Assembly (NCBI GenBank): GCA_947627215.1
Contig: CANQVD010000040.1
Coordinates: 1-34,888, forward strand
DNA length: 34,888 nt
Reading direction: 5' to 3'
From: an uncultured Eisenbergiella sp.
Lineage (GTDB): Bacteria; Bacillota; Clostridia; Lachnospirales; Lachnospiraceae
Shown here one piece after another: positions 8,987 to 17,532 of the stretch. Each line of letters begins with the position of its first letter. Within the stretch, counting starts at the first letter, position 1. The position numbers and the translations under genes were made by a program. The notes below the pieces were generated by a model that was not told the DNA's origin, did no database searches, and saw nothing but the letters and a program-made list of their open reading frames with translations.

Positions 8987-10660
8987 TCATCGTCCCTGCC
9001 GCAGGCCGCTCCCCGGCCGGCCCTGTACCAAAAGCCAGAGCACAGCGCCAGCTGCCGCCCCCAGCAGCGCATATCCCGCAAGATTTCTGATCTGCTCCAG
9101 CTTCACGATGTTTCCGGCGAACGAAAACATCTCTCCCTCAGGACCCTGATACCCGATGACCAGACTGTTGAACCCTTCCGGCACACGCTCCAGATCCAGC
9201 GTCACCCGATCCTCCCCGCGATGATCCGTCAACCCCCGGGCCACATAAACGCTGTCCGGCGTCTTCACAAAAAGAAGACAGATCAGCAGGCCGCACAGGG
9301 CGCCTCCCGCCCCTGCGGTCAGGAGCCGCCTGCGTCCGGCCAGGCTCCGCGCTCTCCTCCCGGCCTCACCGTCCGCCGCCGCGGCAGCGCCGCCGGACAG
9401 GCCGGCCAGCCATTTTCCAACCGCCTGCTGCCAGCCCGCGATGACGGGCGAAAGTCTTTCTTCCCCCCATACACGGAACCCGGGAATCAACGCAAAGGGC
9501 CGGTTCCACCAGCGTTCCTGGTTCCCGTGCGCCAGAAGATCCGTGAACAGCACTTCTCCCATGAGCAGCAGGCTGAGATTTTTAAAGGAAAGATTGAATA
9601 AAAACTGCTCCGTGACTCCGGCCACGACCATGGCCAACACCATGGCCAGTTCCCTTCTGCGCTGCCTTTTTGTGAGAAAATACACCAGATACAGCAGCCC
9701 GCCGGAAAACAGCACAAATCCCAGCTTTCCGTAATACATCAACAAATAGGCGAAGGAGCTGTCCAGCGACAGATGCGCATTCCCGGTATACGTAACCCTC
9801 GTTCCCAGAAGAGTCGGCGGATAATCGTGGAAAAGATTCCATACCTGTTCAAACCGGTAATTAAACAGCTCATTCAGAAACATGAACAGCGTATGGTTGT
9901 GCACATTCAGCCAGAGAGGCGCGGCAACGGGAAACAGGATCAGTACCGCCGCTGCCGCCGCGAACAGCAGGCCCTCTCCGGAATACAGCTTTTTCCGGCA
10001 GTCCAGATACAGATTCAGGACCAGATACCCGCTCACCAGCAGCACGCCGGTATAGCTGAGAGAATATAAAAACACAAGCAGATTTCCCGCCATCAGAATT
10101 GCCGAAGCCCTCAGCAGCGTCTTCCCATGCCATTCAAAAACGCAGAGCAGAAGCGCGGCCAGGATAAAATAGGAAACATGCAGCACATTCGGATGGGTAT
10201 ACCCCAGGGACCAGCGCACCAGCGGGCCCAATCCCAGCTTCTCGTGTACAACCACCACACCATCCCGGATATGCAGGATGCCGGCCGCCGCCGAAGCTGC
10301 GAACGCGGCACTCCAGATCCCCAGGCAAAGCTTCATCAGCCGCTTCACAGATACATCCTTCATCCCGATGATGACCAGCATGGCCCAGCAGGCCGCCCTC
10401 TCTCCGGAGCTTTTGCATATACAGAGCCCCAACAGCACAAGGAGGAACATGACAGTCCATTCCCGGAAGGAGTGTGCCGTCAGGCAGAGCTTGACCGCAA
10501 GGCAAAGCAGCGCTGCCAGCAGGCAGACGGAAAACAGACCATCCCCTTCCGTCAGTCCCACGCCCTTTGCGGCGAACAGAATGCCGAAAAACAGGTCATA
10601 AGCGAACTCCTTTGCCGTGACCTTTGTATTCACATTATCACATATTTCCCGACTGTTCAC
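8987..10660 (-). CDS. O-antigen/capsule polymerase-like membrane protein (Wzy type)
   Basis: A 557-residue protein with about 11-12 hydrophobic segments. The middle resembles Wzy/O-antigen ligase proteins: helices, then a large outward loop (about 270-330, with NHTLFMFLNELFNYRFEQVWNLF and GNAHLSLDSSFAYLLMYYGKLG), then further helices. SLDSSFAYLLMYYG fits the polymerase pattern of a polar motif at a helix start. An Ala/Gly/Arg-rich cytoplasmic stretch (about 435-465) precedes two more helices and a soluble domain between them. The start is GTG 10660, overlapping the stop of the upstream gene as GTGA. It would join repeat units on the outer face of the membrane. Base composition is markedly GC-rich compared with genes beyond 18 kb. 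Confidence 0.75.
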   Translation of the reverse strand: MNSREICDNVNTKVTAKEFAYDLFFGILFAAKGVGLTEGDGLFSVCLLAALLCLAVKLCLTAHSFREWTVMFLLVLLGLCICKSSGERAACWAMLVIIGMKDVSVKRLMKLCLGIWSAAFAASAAAGILHIRDGVVVVHEKLGLGPLVRWSLGYTHPNVLHVSYFILAALLLCVFEWHGKTLLRASAILMAGNLLVFLYSLSYTGVLLVSGYLVLNLYLDCRKKLYSGEGLLFAAAAAVLILFPVAAPLWLNVHNHTLFMFLNELFNYRFEQVWNLFHDYPPTLLGTRVTYTGNAHLSLDSSFAYLLMYYGKLGFVLFSGGLLYLVYFLTKRQRRRELAMVLAMVVAGVTEQFLFNLSFKNLSLLLMGEVLFTDLLAHGNQERWWNRPFALIPGFRVWGEERLSPVIAGWQQAVGKWLAGLSGGAAAAADGEAGRRARSLAGRRRLLTAGAGGALCGLLICLLFVKTPDSVYVARGLTDHRGEDRVTLDLERVPEGFNSLVIGYQGPEGEMFSFAGNIVKLEQIRNLAGYALLGAAAGAVLWLLVQGRPGSGLRQGR

Positions 10661-12645
10661 TCTGTCTCTCCGCCCCGCCGGTGCTTTTTACGGAAATTCC
10701 TGTTTTCCCGGCACTTTTCGTAGACATACAGCGTACGCCTTACCACGTCGTCCCAATTATAGCGCCCACAGATATAGTCTGCGCTGCGTTCCCTGTATTT
10801 CTGCCGGATCTCCGGACAGTCCATCAGCATCTGCAGCTTTTCCCGCAGGTCCGGCACGTTTCCCCTTTGAAAGGTGAGCGCATATTCGCCCACCACTTCC
10901 GTGTTTTCCTGGATATCGCTGACCAGGCAGCAATTTCCGTAGCTCATGGCCTCCAGCAGCGTCACCGCCATGCCCTCCACGTCACTGGGCAGCACAAACA
11001 GCGCCGCATTGGAGCACAGCTCTTCCAGCACCCTTCCCTGCACGAAATCCGTCATGAGAATTCTCTCATCCATGGCCGCCATGGTTTTGATCTTATTCAT
11101 GTATTCCTGCGAATGGCTCACGCCGCCGGCGATCACCAGCCTCCTGTCGGTTTTTACCTGATGGAAGGCCTCGATCAGATAATGCAGTCCCTTCTCCGGC
11201 ACGATCCTGGCCAGAAACAGAATATAACCGTCCTTTTCCAGCCCGTACTTCTCCCGGATCACATCTGCCTCCGCACGCTGCGGACGGTTCACGCCGTTGG
11301 GAATGAACAGGGTCCTGCGGCCATAGGTCTGTAAAAAATAATCCTGCACATGATGAGAAAGCACGATCACCGCATTCGCCCGTCTGGCCGCCATCCGTTC
11401 GCCGAATTTCAGCACGGCAGCCGCAAAGCCGCCCCATTTGGATCGCTGCCAGTCCAACCCGTGAATCGTCGCCACCACGGGGATCCCGAACAGTCTGGGC
11501 AGCCAGAGCATCGTGCATGGCCCTTCCGCGTGATAGTGTACGACATCATACCCACCGAAAAGCAGTCGGAACGAAGCAAGGATCGAATAAACCATGGCGT
11601 TCAGGCTACTGCTCTTAAACGTGGGAATCGTGATCAGCCGGATCCCTTCATAAAGCTTCCCGCGGCTCTCGTCAAATTCCTTTCCGGACACATGATAACC
11701 GGAACGGTTATAGGCATCTACCTGATGCCCCAGCTTTACATAGCGGGTGGAAAGCTCGTCCACCACCACCTCCACGCCGCCTTCCCGGGACGGAATGCGC
11801 TTCTGTCCCACCATGGCGATCTTCAGGGGACGTACGTTCCCCGGCTGCTTCGCCCTTCTTCCTTCTTTCTGTATCCCGGCCGCATTTTCCTTCTTTCTGA
11901 GCTCCCTGTTTTCCCGGAACAGATAAAGCAGAAAAGAAGTATTGGTATCCAGATATCTCCACAGAAGCCGTCTTGGATCCTGCGCCAGCCGATACAGCCA
12001 TTCCATGCAGCACTCCTGTACCCATTTGGGAGCGCGCTTCACAGTCCCCGCATGGAAATCGAAGCCAGCCCCTACGCCGATCATGACTCCCCGAAACCGT
12101 CCGGCATGCTCCGCCATCCAGTATTCCTGCTTGGGCGCGCCGAGCCCTACCCAGATGAAATCCGGATCGGCTTCCCGTATTCTGCGGGTGACCTCCGCAT
12201 CCTCCTCCGCCGTCAGCGGCCGGTAGGGCGGAGAATAAAAACCTGCCAGCCTCAGGGCCGGATATCGCTCCCGCAGCTTTTTCTCCAGCTCCCGGATCGT
12301 TTCAGGGCTGCTGCCGTAAAAATAATGGGTGTATCCCTTTTCTTCCGAAAGCGCAAACAGCCTTGGCATCAGGTCCGGTCCCGGCACACGCGCCGCTTCC
12401 TGAAAGCCCCGCGCCCGCTGCACAATGGACAGCGGCTTGCCATCCGGCAGATTCAGAGCGCTTCCGTTCTGCACCTTCCGGTACGCAGGATCCCGATAGG
12501 ATGATACCGTGGTATGCACATTGGCAACACAAATATACTGCCCGCGCAGCTCCTTCAAATGTCCGTCCAGATAGCAAACGGTTTTGTCCATGGAAAGGAT
12601 GTTGATCCTGGTTTTCAGGATTTCGGTATAAGGCAATTGGTTCAT
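10657..12645 (-). CDS. Fused glycosyltransferase: GT26 (WecG/TagA/CpsF) plus GT4
   Basis: One 662-residue frame with two complete glycosyltransferase modules. Residues 1-245 are a WecG/TagA/CpsF (GT26) enzyme: NVHTTVSS (42-49), NLPDGKPL (65-72, with the family's key Asp at 68), YFYGSSPET (108-116), WVGLGAPKQEYW (165-176) and GVGAGFDFHAG (190-200). Residues 246-273 are a charged linker. Residues 274-650 are a GT-B GT4: MVGQKRIPSREGGVE, NGVNRP, LFLARIVPEKGLHYLIEAF and EGMAVTLLE (E-x7-E, 557-565). GT26 proteins are usually stand-alone enzymes of about 240-250 residues that add the second sugar to an undecaprenyl-PP-linked sugar; the GT4 half could add the third in the same polypeptide. Start ATG 12645 overlaps the upstream stop as ATGA. 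The gene is GC-rich. Confidence 0.93.
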   Translation of the reverse strand: MNQLPYTEILKTRINILSMDKTVCYLDGHLKELRGQYICVANVHTTVSSYRDPAYRKVQNGSALNLPDGKPLSIVQRARGFQEAARVPGPDLMPRLFALSEEKGYTHYFYGSSPETIRELEKKLRERYPALRLAGFYSPPYRPLTAEEDAEVTRRIREADPDFIWVGLGAPKQEYWMAEHAGRFRGVMIGVGAGFDFHAGTVKRAPKWVQECCMEWLYRLAQDPRRLLWRYLDTNTSFLLYLFRENRELRKKENAAGIQKEGRRAKQPGNVRPLKIAMVGQKRIPSREGGVEVVVDELSTRYVKLGHQVDAYNRSGYHVSGKEFDESRGKLYEGIRLITIPTFKSSSLNAMVYSILASFRLLFGGYDVVHYHAEGPCTMLWLPRLFGIPVVATIHGLDWQRSKWGGFAAAVLKFGERMAARRANAVIVLSHHVQDYFLQTYGRRTLFIPNGVNRPQRAEADVIREKYGLEKDGYILFLARIVPEKGLHYLIEAFHQVKTDRRLVIAGGVSHSQEYMNKIKTMAAMDERILMTDFVQGRVLEELCSNAALFVLPSDVEGMAVTLLEAMSYGNCCLVSDIQENTEVVGEYALTFQRGNVPDLREKLQMLMDCPEIRQKYRERSADYICGRYNWDDVVRRTLYVYEKCRENRNFRKKHRRGGETE

Positions 12646-13535
12646 AGGTGATCTCTCATTTCCCCGGAAATCGTAACCTCACAGCATACCTGCTCCAGAT
12701 ATTCCCAATACCCGGCTTTTTCATTCGCCTCTCGTCCGATCACCGTATGCTTCGGTATTTTTTCCTTTTGATCCGCTCCGTGCAAAAACCATTCATACTC
12801 CATATCCAGATTCCCGATATCAAGAACCCGATATCCCCTTCTGACCAGATCGTCAGCCAATACCTTGGCCGTACTGCCAAGGGAAACGAGAAACATCTTT
12901 TCCGTTCCAAATTCCAGACAGGCCTCCAGGATCTGATCATAGACAAACCAGGCATTCGCAGAGGGACAAATGATCCGCTTCAGACCTTTGACATTATCCA
13001 GAAGATCATTTCCAACCCCGTTATGGGTTCCTGTTCCTTCCACTACTACGATCTCTTTTCCCTCCCACACTTTCCGGAACTTGTCAATCCATCCAGCACA
13101 CAAACTTTTATCCGCAAAGTTATAATACATCCGGGAAACAAATGTATTGCCATACTTCCGCTCCGTTGTACAGTATTTCTTATAAACACGCCGGAACATC
13201 AGTAAATGATTCTTCCAGAAGCGCTGACTTTTCGGAGTATAGAGCGAAAGGCCGTCAAAAATATCCGATACCGTCACCAGCAGATCGTCCCGATCGAAAT
13301 GCAGGATACGCGCAATTCTCTCCCCAAGCTCCGGATCCTTATCCTGCCAGGCGACCTTTCTTCCGCATATCGTGACGATATCGCCGTCGCCAAAACGAAC
13401 CAGACTTTTCCCATGATAGAGCAGTTCGTCCAGCGTCTCGTCCACGCTCATCACATGGATACGGTTCTTGAATATCCCTTTTTCATATAACCAGTAAACA
13501 AGGTCTGCTAAAACTGCTTTTATTTTCTCCTTCAT
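12642..13535 (-). CDS. GT-D fold glycosyltransferase (DUF1792/SP_1767 type)
   Basis: A 297-residue protein matching the DUF1792 family, whose characterised streptococcal member (the dGT1 type) is a glucosyltransferase of GT-D fold with a metal-binding acidic motif. Visible marks: MSVDETLDELL (29-39), SLVRFGDGDIVTI (44-56; the family has RFGDGE or a close variant, here GDGD), VVVEGTGTHNGVGNDLL, RIICPSANAWFVYD and MFLVSLGSTAKVLADDL, then DIGNLDMEYEWF, where HIGH-type (D-x-G-x-x-D) residues sit in the family. Start ATG 13535 with GGGGG about 12 bases upstream. A degraded frame upstream ends in an ATGA overlap with this start. It probably adds a hexose to the repeat unit. Confidence 0.82.
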   Translation of the reverse strand: MKEKIKAVLADLVYWLYEKGIFKNRIHVMSVDETLDELLYHGKSLVRFGDGDIVTICGRKVAWQDKDPELGERIARILHFDRDDLLVTVSDIFDGLSLYTPKSQRFWKNHLLMFRRVYKKYCTTERKYGNTFVSRMYYNFADKSLCAGWIDKFRKVWEGKEIVVVEGTGTHNGVGNDLLDNVKGLKRIICPSANAWFVYDQILEACLEFGTEKMFLVSLGSTAKVLADDLVRRGYRVLDIGNLDMEYEWFLHGADQKEKIPKHTVIGREANEKAGYWEYLEQVCCEVTISGEMRDHL

Positions 13536-13708
13536 ACGAATTTAATACCCCCTTCAATAAGCTCATGGGATACTCGTGAGGGATTATATTCCTGCATCAA
13601 GCCACCTGCCCAACATATTTTATCTTCAACGGCCACCAGTTTATACGGTCCAAAAACCAGAACAGTAATATTAAGAAAAAAGTACCAGCAAATAATATTG
13701 TTTGTTTT
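13532..13708 (-). pseudogene. Open 3' tail of a lost gene, overlapping the GT-D start
   Basis: A 58-residue open frame without its own credible start, ending in a TGA that overlaps the GT-D ATG as ATGA, exactly like intact coupled genes in this operon. The tail reads as plausible protein (FGPYKLVAVEDKICWAGG, then MQEYNPSRVSHELIEGGIKF). It also overlaps another short frame encoding a hydrophobic stretch. I do not recognise the family. It may be the C-terminus of a deleted gene, or chance. Together with the next pseudogene it fills the 527-base stretch between GT-D and the ThDP enzyme. Confidence 0.35.
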
Positions 13709-13721
13709 TTATTCTGCCCTG

Positions 13722-13988
13722 TCACATAAAATCCACATCTACCGTATCCCGCAGCACCAAAATATATTCCGCCCGGCCTCGCCTGACCGCTGCCGATACA
13801 GTAAACCGCCCTGTTCTTTCCCCGTTCCCCCCATCAGCCGCAGCGCACGGGCAGCATCTCCGCTATAGAGATAATCCTATTTCTGCTGTCCAGGCGTAAA
13901 AGCAGGGATTTTCCCGGACAGGAACCCACGAATCGCGGATAAGCGCGATCCCGACCGCTCCGGTCGCTCCGGTTATCACAACACGCAT
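13722..13988 (-). pseudogene. Decayed NAD-dependent epimerase/dehydratase (SDR)
   Basis: The ATG at 13988, with AAGGGGG about 9 bases upstream, starts MRVVITGATGAVGIALIRD, the Rossmann start of an extended SDR. The frame stops after 41 codons. In other frames the same DNA continues with recognisable C-terminal SDR motifs in the right order: FTPGQQ, a TAG, then DYLYSGDAARALRLMG; next VYCIGSGQARP; then AEYILVLRDTVDVDF. Intact relatives have about 300 residues; here roughly 190 internal residues are deleted and at least two frameshifts and one stop have accumulated. It lies 74 bases downstream of the ThDP enzyme gene, on the same strand. The original substrate is unknown; by position it may have reduced or epimerised the product of the CDP-sugar module. 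Confidence 0.8.
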
Positions 13989-14062
13989 TCCATTGCCCCC
14001 TTACCTGTGCCCGGTTTTCCTATTCTTTCTTCCTCTCCAACATGCCCTGAATCGGATCTTTC

Positions 14063-15859
14063 TCATTTCTGCCACAGCGGGATCAACATATTCTCTTTCA
14101 TTTCCTTTTCACTGATCGGCGGATTCATATATTCCAACGGCATTGACTCCATCTGTCCATCTGAACGCTTATAAGAAACTTGTTTTGGAACCGCGGTAAG
14201 ACCAATCGGCGTCATGACCTCACAGATCACAGGCCCCTCATAATTCAACACTTCCTGAACTCTGACATCCAGATCCTGATTAGAAGAAATCTGGATCGTT
14301 TTCAGTCCAAACGCCTCTGCCACTTTTGAAATCTCAGGGAGCTCCAGATTAGAGGTACGGTCACACGCGACGAGATTTCCCTGAAACAAATTTGTCTGTG
14401 TTGCCTTTATCGCGCCATATCCCCGATTGCTTAAAACAAATATCTTAATCGGCAGATTCAGCCTGTAAATCGTCTGCAATTCCTGTATATTCATCACAAA
14501 ACCGCCGTCTCCATTCACTCCAACGGTCCTTTTCCCTCCGCTGGCAAGGCAGGCCCCGATCGCTGAAGGCAGTCCATAGCCCATGGATGCGAGACCCTTC
14601 GTGCAAAAAACACGCTGCCCTTTCTTGACCCGGAAGGTCTGCATGGAAATATCAATGCAGCTTCCTGAACTCCCTGATACATAGATGTCATCCGGTCCCA
14701 TATGCTTTGAGATCGTTTCCAAAAGGCAATAAGTATTCACCAATTCCTCCTGCTGCCAATACTCATCCTTTACGATCGGATATTTTTCTTTTAACCGACG
14801 CCCATATGCAAACCATTCCTCCCGATCTTTCCGAACGATTTTTTCTTTATTTACGATCAACAGCCGCATGAATTCTCTGGCGTCCGCACATATCGGAATA
14901 TCAGGACGTACATTCGTCTTATGCAGCTCAGTACTGTCGATATCGACCATTACTTTCACTGCTTCTCTGGCAAATCCGTCAAAATTATATCCTGTCTGCA
15001 GCAAATTCAATCGTGCACCGATGCTCATGAAAAAATCCGAATTCTGCTGAAGAAAGTTCGCATATCTATGTCCAAGGCCTCCCGGCCTTCCAAAATATAC
15101 CGGATTGTCTTCTTCAATGAGATCAATCCCATTCCATGTAGTGAGAACCGGGATCCTCAAAATATCCGTCAACTGCTCCAACTCTTCCAGGCCATTTGCC
15201 AGTCGAATCCCATTTCCGATCAACAGCACCGGACGCTCTGAACGATTCAGCAGATCTATGACCTGCCATACCTGCTTCTCAAGATGTGTATTGAGCGGCA
15301 TCTCAAACGGATGATAACCGACCAATTGCGTTTCATCTACCATTGTTGCCTGTACATCAAGCGGAATATCCAACCAGACAGGCCCTTTTCTTCCATGGGT
15401 AGCTTCATATAAGGCACGTTCCATATGATAGCGAATCATCATAGGATCATCTACCAGCGCACAATATTTCGTTATGGAACGGACAACAGAAATAATATCC
15501 AGTTCCTGCATCCCCTGCTGCCGAATTCCCTGATGATTGATCATATCCGCTCGTTTTACCTGACCGGAAACGACAAATACCGGCGTGGATTCCAGATATG
15601 CGCCGGCCACTCCGGTCACCGCATTTGTTCCTCCCGGTCCTGTCGTCACCATAAGCAGCCCCAGTTTATTGTTTACCCGCGCATAGGCCTCCGCCGCAAT
15701 GGCGCAGGCCTGTTCATGCAAACAACAGACATATTCTATCAAGGAGCTTCGGCCAAGCGAATCATTTAAATGCATTGCTCCGCCGCCGGGCAGCATAAAC
15801 ATATGTCTTACCCCTGTCTCTTCCAGTTTTTTAATCACATAATCAGATACCTTTATCAT
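14063..15859 (-). CDS. ThDP-dependent acetolactate synthase-like enzyme, YerE-like
   Basis: A 598-residue three-domain thiamine-diphosphate enzyme. The N-terminal domain has FMLPGGGAMH and the cofactor-activating Glu49 in HEQACAIAAEAYAR. The central domain (about 190-340) matches the acetohydroxyacid synthase fold. The C-terminal domain has the ThDP motif GDGGF (450-454) ending at N478. In Yersinia, YerE is an acetohydroxyacid-synthase-like flavoenzyme that moves a two-carbon unit from pyruvate onto CDP-3,6-dideoxy-4-ketoglucose in yersiniose biosynthesis. The neighbours here (rfbF, rfbG, rfbH) make that type of acceptor, so a carbon-branching role is likelier than valine/isoleucine synthesis; no small regulatory subunit is present. 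ATG 15859 has GGAGGAG upstream. It is 17 bases from the aldolase gene. Exact substrate is inferred. Confidence 0.85.
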   Translation of the reverse strand: MIKVSDYVIKKLEETGVRHMFMLPGGGAMHLNDSLGRSSLIEYVCCLHEQACAIAAEAYARVNNKLGLLMVTTGPGGTNAVTGVAGAYLESTPVFVVSGQVKRADMINHQGIRQQGMQELDIISVVRSITKYCALVDDPMMIRYHMERALYEATHGRKGPVWLDIPLDVQATMVDETQLVGYHPFEMPLNTHLEKQVWQVIDLLNRSERPVLLIGNGIRLANGLEELEQLTDILRIPVLTTWNGIDLIEEDNPVYFGRPGGLGHRYANFLQQNSDFFMSIGARLNLLQTGYNFDGFAREAVKVMVDIDSTELHKTNVRPDIPICADAREFMRLLIVNKEKIVRKDREEWFAYGRRLKEKYPIVKDEYWQQEELVNTYCLLETISKHMGPDDIYVSGSSGSCIDISMQTFRVKKGQRVFCTKGLASMGYGLPSAIGACLASGGKRTVGVNGDGGFVMNIQELQTIYRLNLPIKIFVLSNRGYGAIKATQTNLFQGNLVACDRTSNLELPEISKVAEAFGLKTIQISSNQDLDVRVQEVLNYEGPVICEVMTPIGLTAVPKQVSYKRSDGQMESMPLEYMNPPISEKEMKENMLIPLWQK

Positions 15860-15876
15860 GCCTGTACTCCTCCGGA

Positions 15877-17487
15877 TTAACGGAATATGCTTTCTGTTAT
15901 AAATTTAATAGATATACGGTCCTGTGTCGTCGCTTTAAAATCCTCGAACATATCCTTGATCTCAACATTTAATTCATCCCATCTGTTTTCCGGATTTAAA
16001 TTCGGAAGTGAACTGTCTGAGTAGTTCTGCGCATAGTCAGAACTGAAACCATCAAACCCGGCAATGGAAATCTCTTTTACATGGAGCTTGTTCATCAACC
16101 GCAGACACAATATGACCGCATTGTCAAAATGCTCCCATCCCCGTTTGATCAACAAATTAAAATTAATGATAATATCCTTTTTATCCGCTTTTGTCTTTAC
16201 ATTAGATACAATTATTTTGTCAGTCGAATCAAAAGCGTCCGGATAAATCTCTTTCGCATACTGATATCTTGTCTTATTGCTGAAAAACAGATAATCACAC
16301 TGATAGTCCCCACAGACAGCATTGATCCCGATTACGGCAGGGTGATATTCGGCAATATATTTCTTTATTTGCTCCTTATCTCTGGAAATAGAGCTTCCCG
16401 GAGCCAGAAGCAATACCTCACGTCCCTGCAGCATCCGACACAGATATGCAGCCTGCGCTTCATCATCAATCCCCTTATTCTGATATTCTATATATTTCTT
16501 TTCCAGAAGATCATAATTATATTTATGCCTGTCCTCAACCGAAAGTGACTCAATAATATTGCGCATATCCTTCGCATTTGTTCTGTGATTCTCAAGCAAA
16601 TAGGCGATATTATTCACATGTGTGCAATACAGTCCGGCAATAAAGTAAGGCGTAGAATATCCCCAGGAATAATTGGCGCTGAAATATCCCATATACATAT
16701 CTATTGCATCCAATATGACATTCATATCATAATTACACTTATATTTCCTGTCAAGATAACTGGCAATCAGCTCTGTCGTTGTATTGCCGGCCCCTCTTCC
16801 CATTCCGCACAAACTCGAATCAACGATGAGGCTCCTCTCTCCCCCATATAGTTTCTCCACAAACTGTGTGGTCAAAGAAAATGACAACTGCTGGTTATTA
16901 TGAGAATGAAATCCCAGCTTAATATCCCGATCAAGCTCAGCATCCAAAACAGAGATAATCCGGGACAAATCCTCCCAGTACATTGCACCAAACGTATCTA
17001 CAATTGAGAGTGCCAATGGTTTTGCATGATTGATCTCTTTCGCAAGACACCGCAAGTCCTCATCACTGTATCCCAGCGTATTCGCAGCCTGAAACAACAC
17101 CTGATATCCCTTTTCCCTGATCACAGTGCCAAGCGCGATCCCCTCTCTGAATTTTTCTTTTGGGAATACAACGCGAATCGCATCAATGGTTCTCCCATCA
17201 TAATCCGGCAGAGAATCCAGATCATAACGATCCCAGTCTATCATCACAGTATATAAAGAATCCGGATTTTTTTCTAATAAATACTTCTTCAAATCATCCG
17301 GAACGTGAAAAAAGGAAGTTCCGTCCCGATGCGGCGCATTCTTCAGCCAGCCGCATTCAATGATATCTATATTGGCATCCTGCATTTTTTTTATTATCCC
17401 CTTAATCGCAGGAGTTCCGAAATCTGCATTTACAATATAGGCACCGTCGCGAAGAGTACAGTCTAACAACTGTATGTTTTTTTTCAT
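15877..17487 (-). CDS. HMGL-type (DRE-TIM) aldolase with C-terminal Rossmann-like domain
   Basis: A 536-residue protein of two parts. Residues 1 to about 275 form a DRE-TIM metallolyase domain like 4-hydroxy-2-oxovalerate aldolase: LLDCTLRDGAYIVN with the metal-binding Asp and catalytic Arg, then GFHSHNNQQLS with the HxHNN metal site, and SLCGMGRGAGNTTTE. The remainder (from about 340) has VLLLAPGSSI, IGINAVCGDYQCDYLFFSN and IAGFDGFS, a Rossmann-like pattern recalling DUF115/MptE-like domains in surface-sugar loci. Such aldolases cleave or form bonds to pyruvate-type units, so it may serve the ThDP enzyme next door, by supplying or adding a keto-acid unit. I chose ATG 17487 (GGGAGGGAAT just upstream); a GTG at 17520 is less likely. 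Confidence 0.82.
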   Translation of the reverse strand: MKKNIQLLDCTLRDGAYIVNADFGTPAIKGIIKKMQDANIDIIECGWLKNAPHRDGTSFFHVPDDLKKYLLEKNPDSLYTVMIDWDRYDLDSLPDYDGRTIDAIRVVFPKEKFREGIALGTVIREKGYQVLFQAANTLGYSDEDLRCLAKEINHAKPLALSIVDTFGAMYWEDLSRIISVLDAELDRDIKLGFHSHNNQQLSFSLTTQFVEKLYGGERSLIVDSSLCGMGRGAGNTTTELIASYLDRKYKCNYDMNVILDAIDMYMGYFSANYSWGYSTPYFIAGLYCTHVNNIAYLLENHRTNAKDMRNIIESLSVEDRHKYNYDLLEKKYIEYQNKGIDDEAQAAYLCRMLQGREVLLLAPGSSISRDKEQIKKYIAEYHPAVIGINAVCGDYQCDYLFFSNKTRYQYAKEIYPDAFDSTDKIIVSNVKTKADKKDIIINFNLLIKRGWEHFDNAVILCLRLMNKLHVKEISIAGFDGFSSDYAQNYSDSSLPNLNPENRWDELNVEIKDMFEDFKATTQDRISIKFITESIFR

Positions 17488-17532
17488 ATTCCCTCCCAGA
17501 TCATTTCTATATACACGCACATGATTTTTATG

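Noticed and set aside
11350-12504. 384-codon plus-strand frame opposite the GT26-GT4 fusion
   Set aside because: It arises from GC-rich codon structure of the real gene; composition (many Arg, His, Pro, Ser) is typical of antisense translation.
14063-15859. ThDP enzyme as ordinary acetolactate synthase for valine/isoleucine synthesis
   Set aside because: No ilvN, ilvC or other branched-chain amino acid gene is nearby, and the gene lies inside a CDP-sugar operon; a sugar-directed role fits better, though it is not proven.
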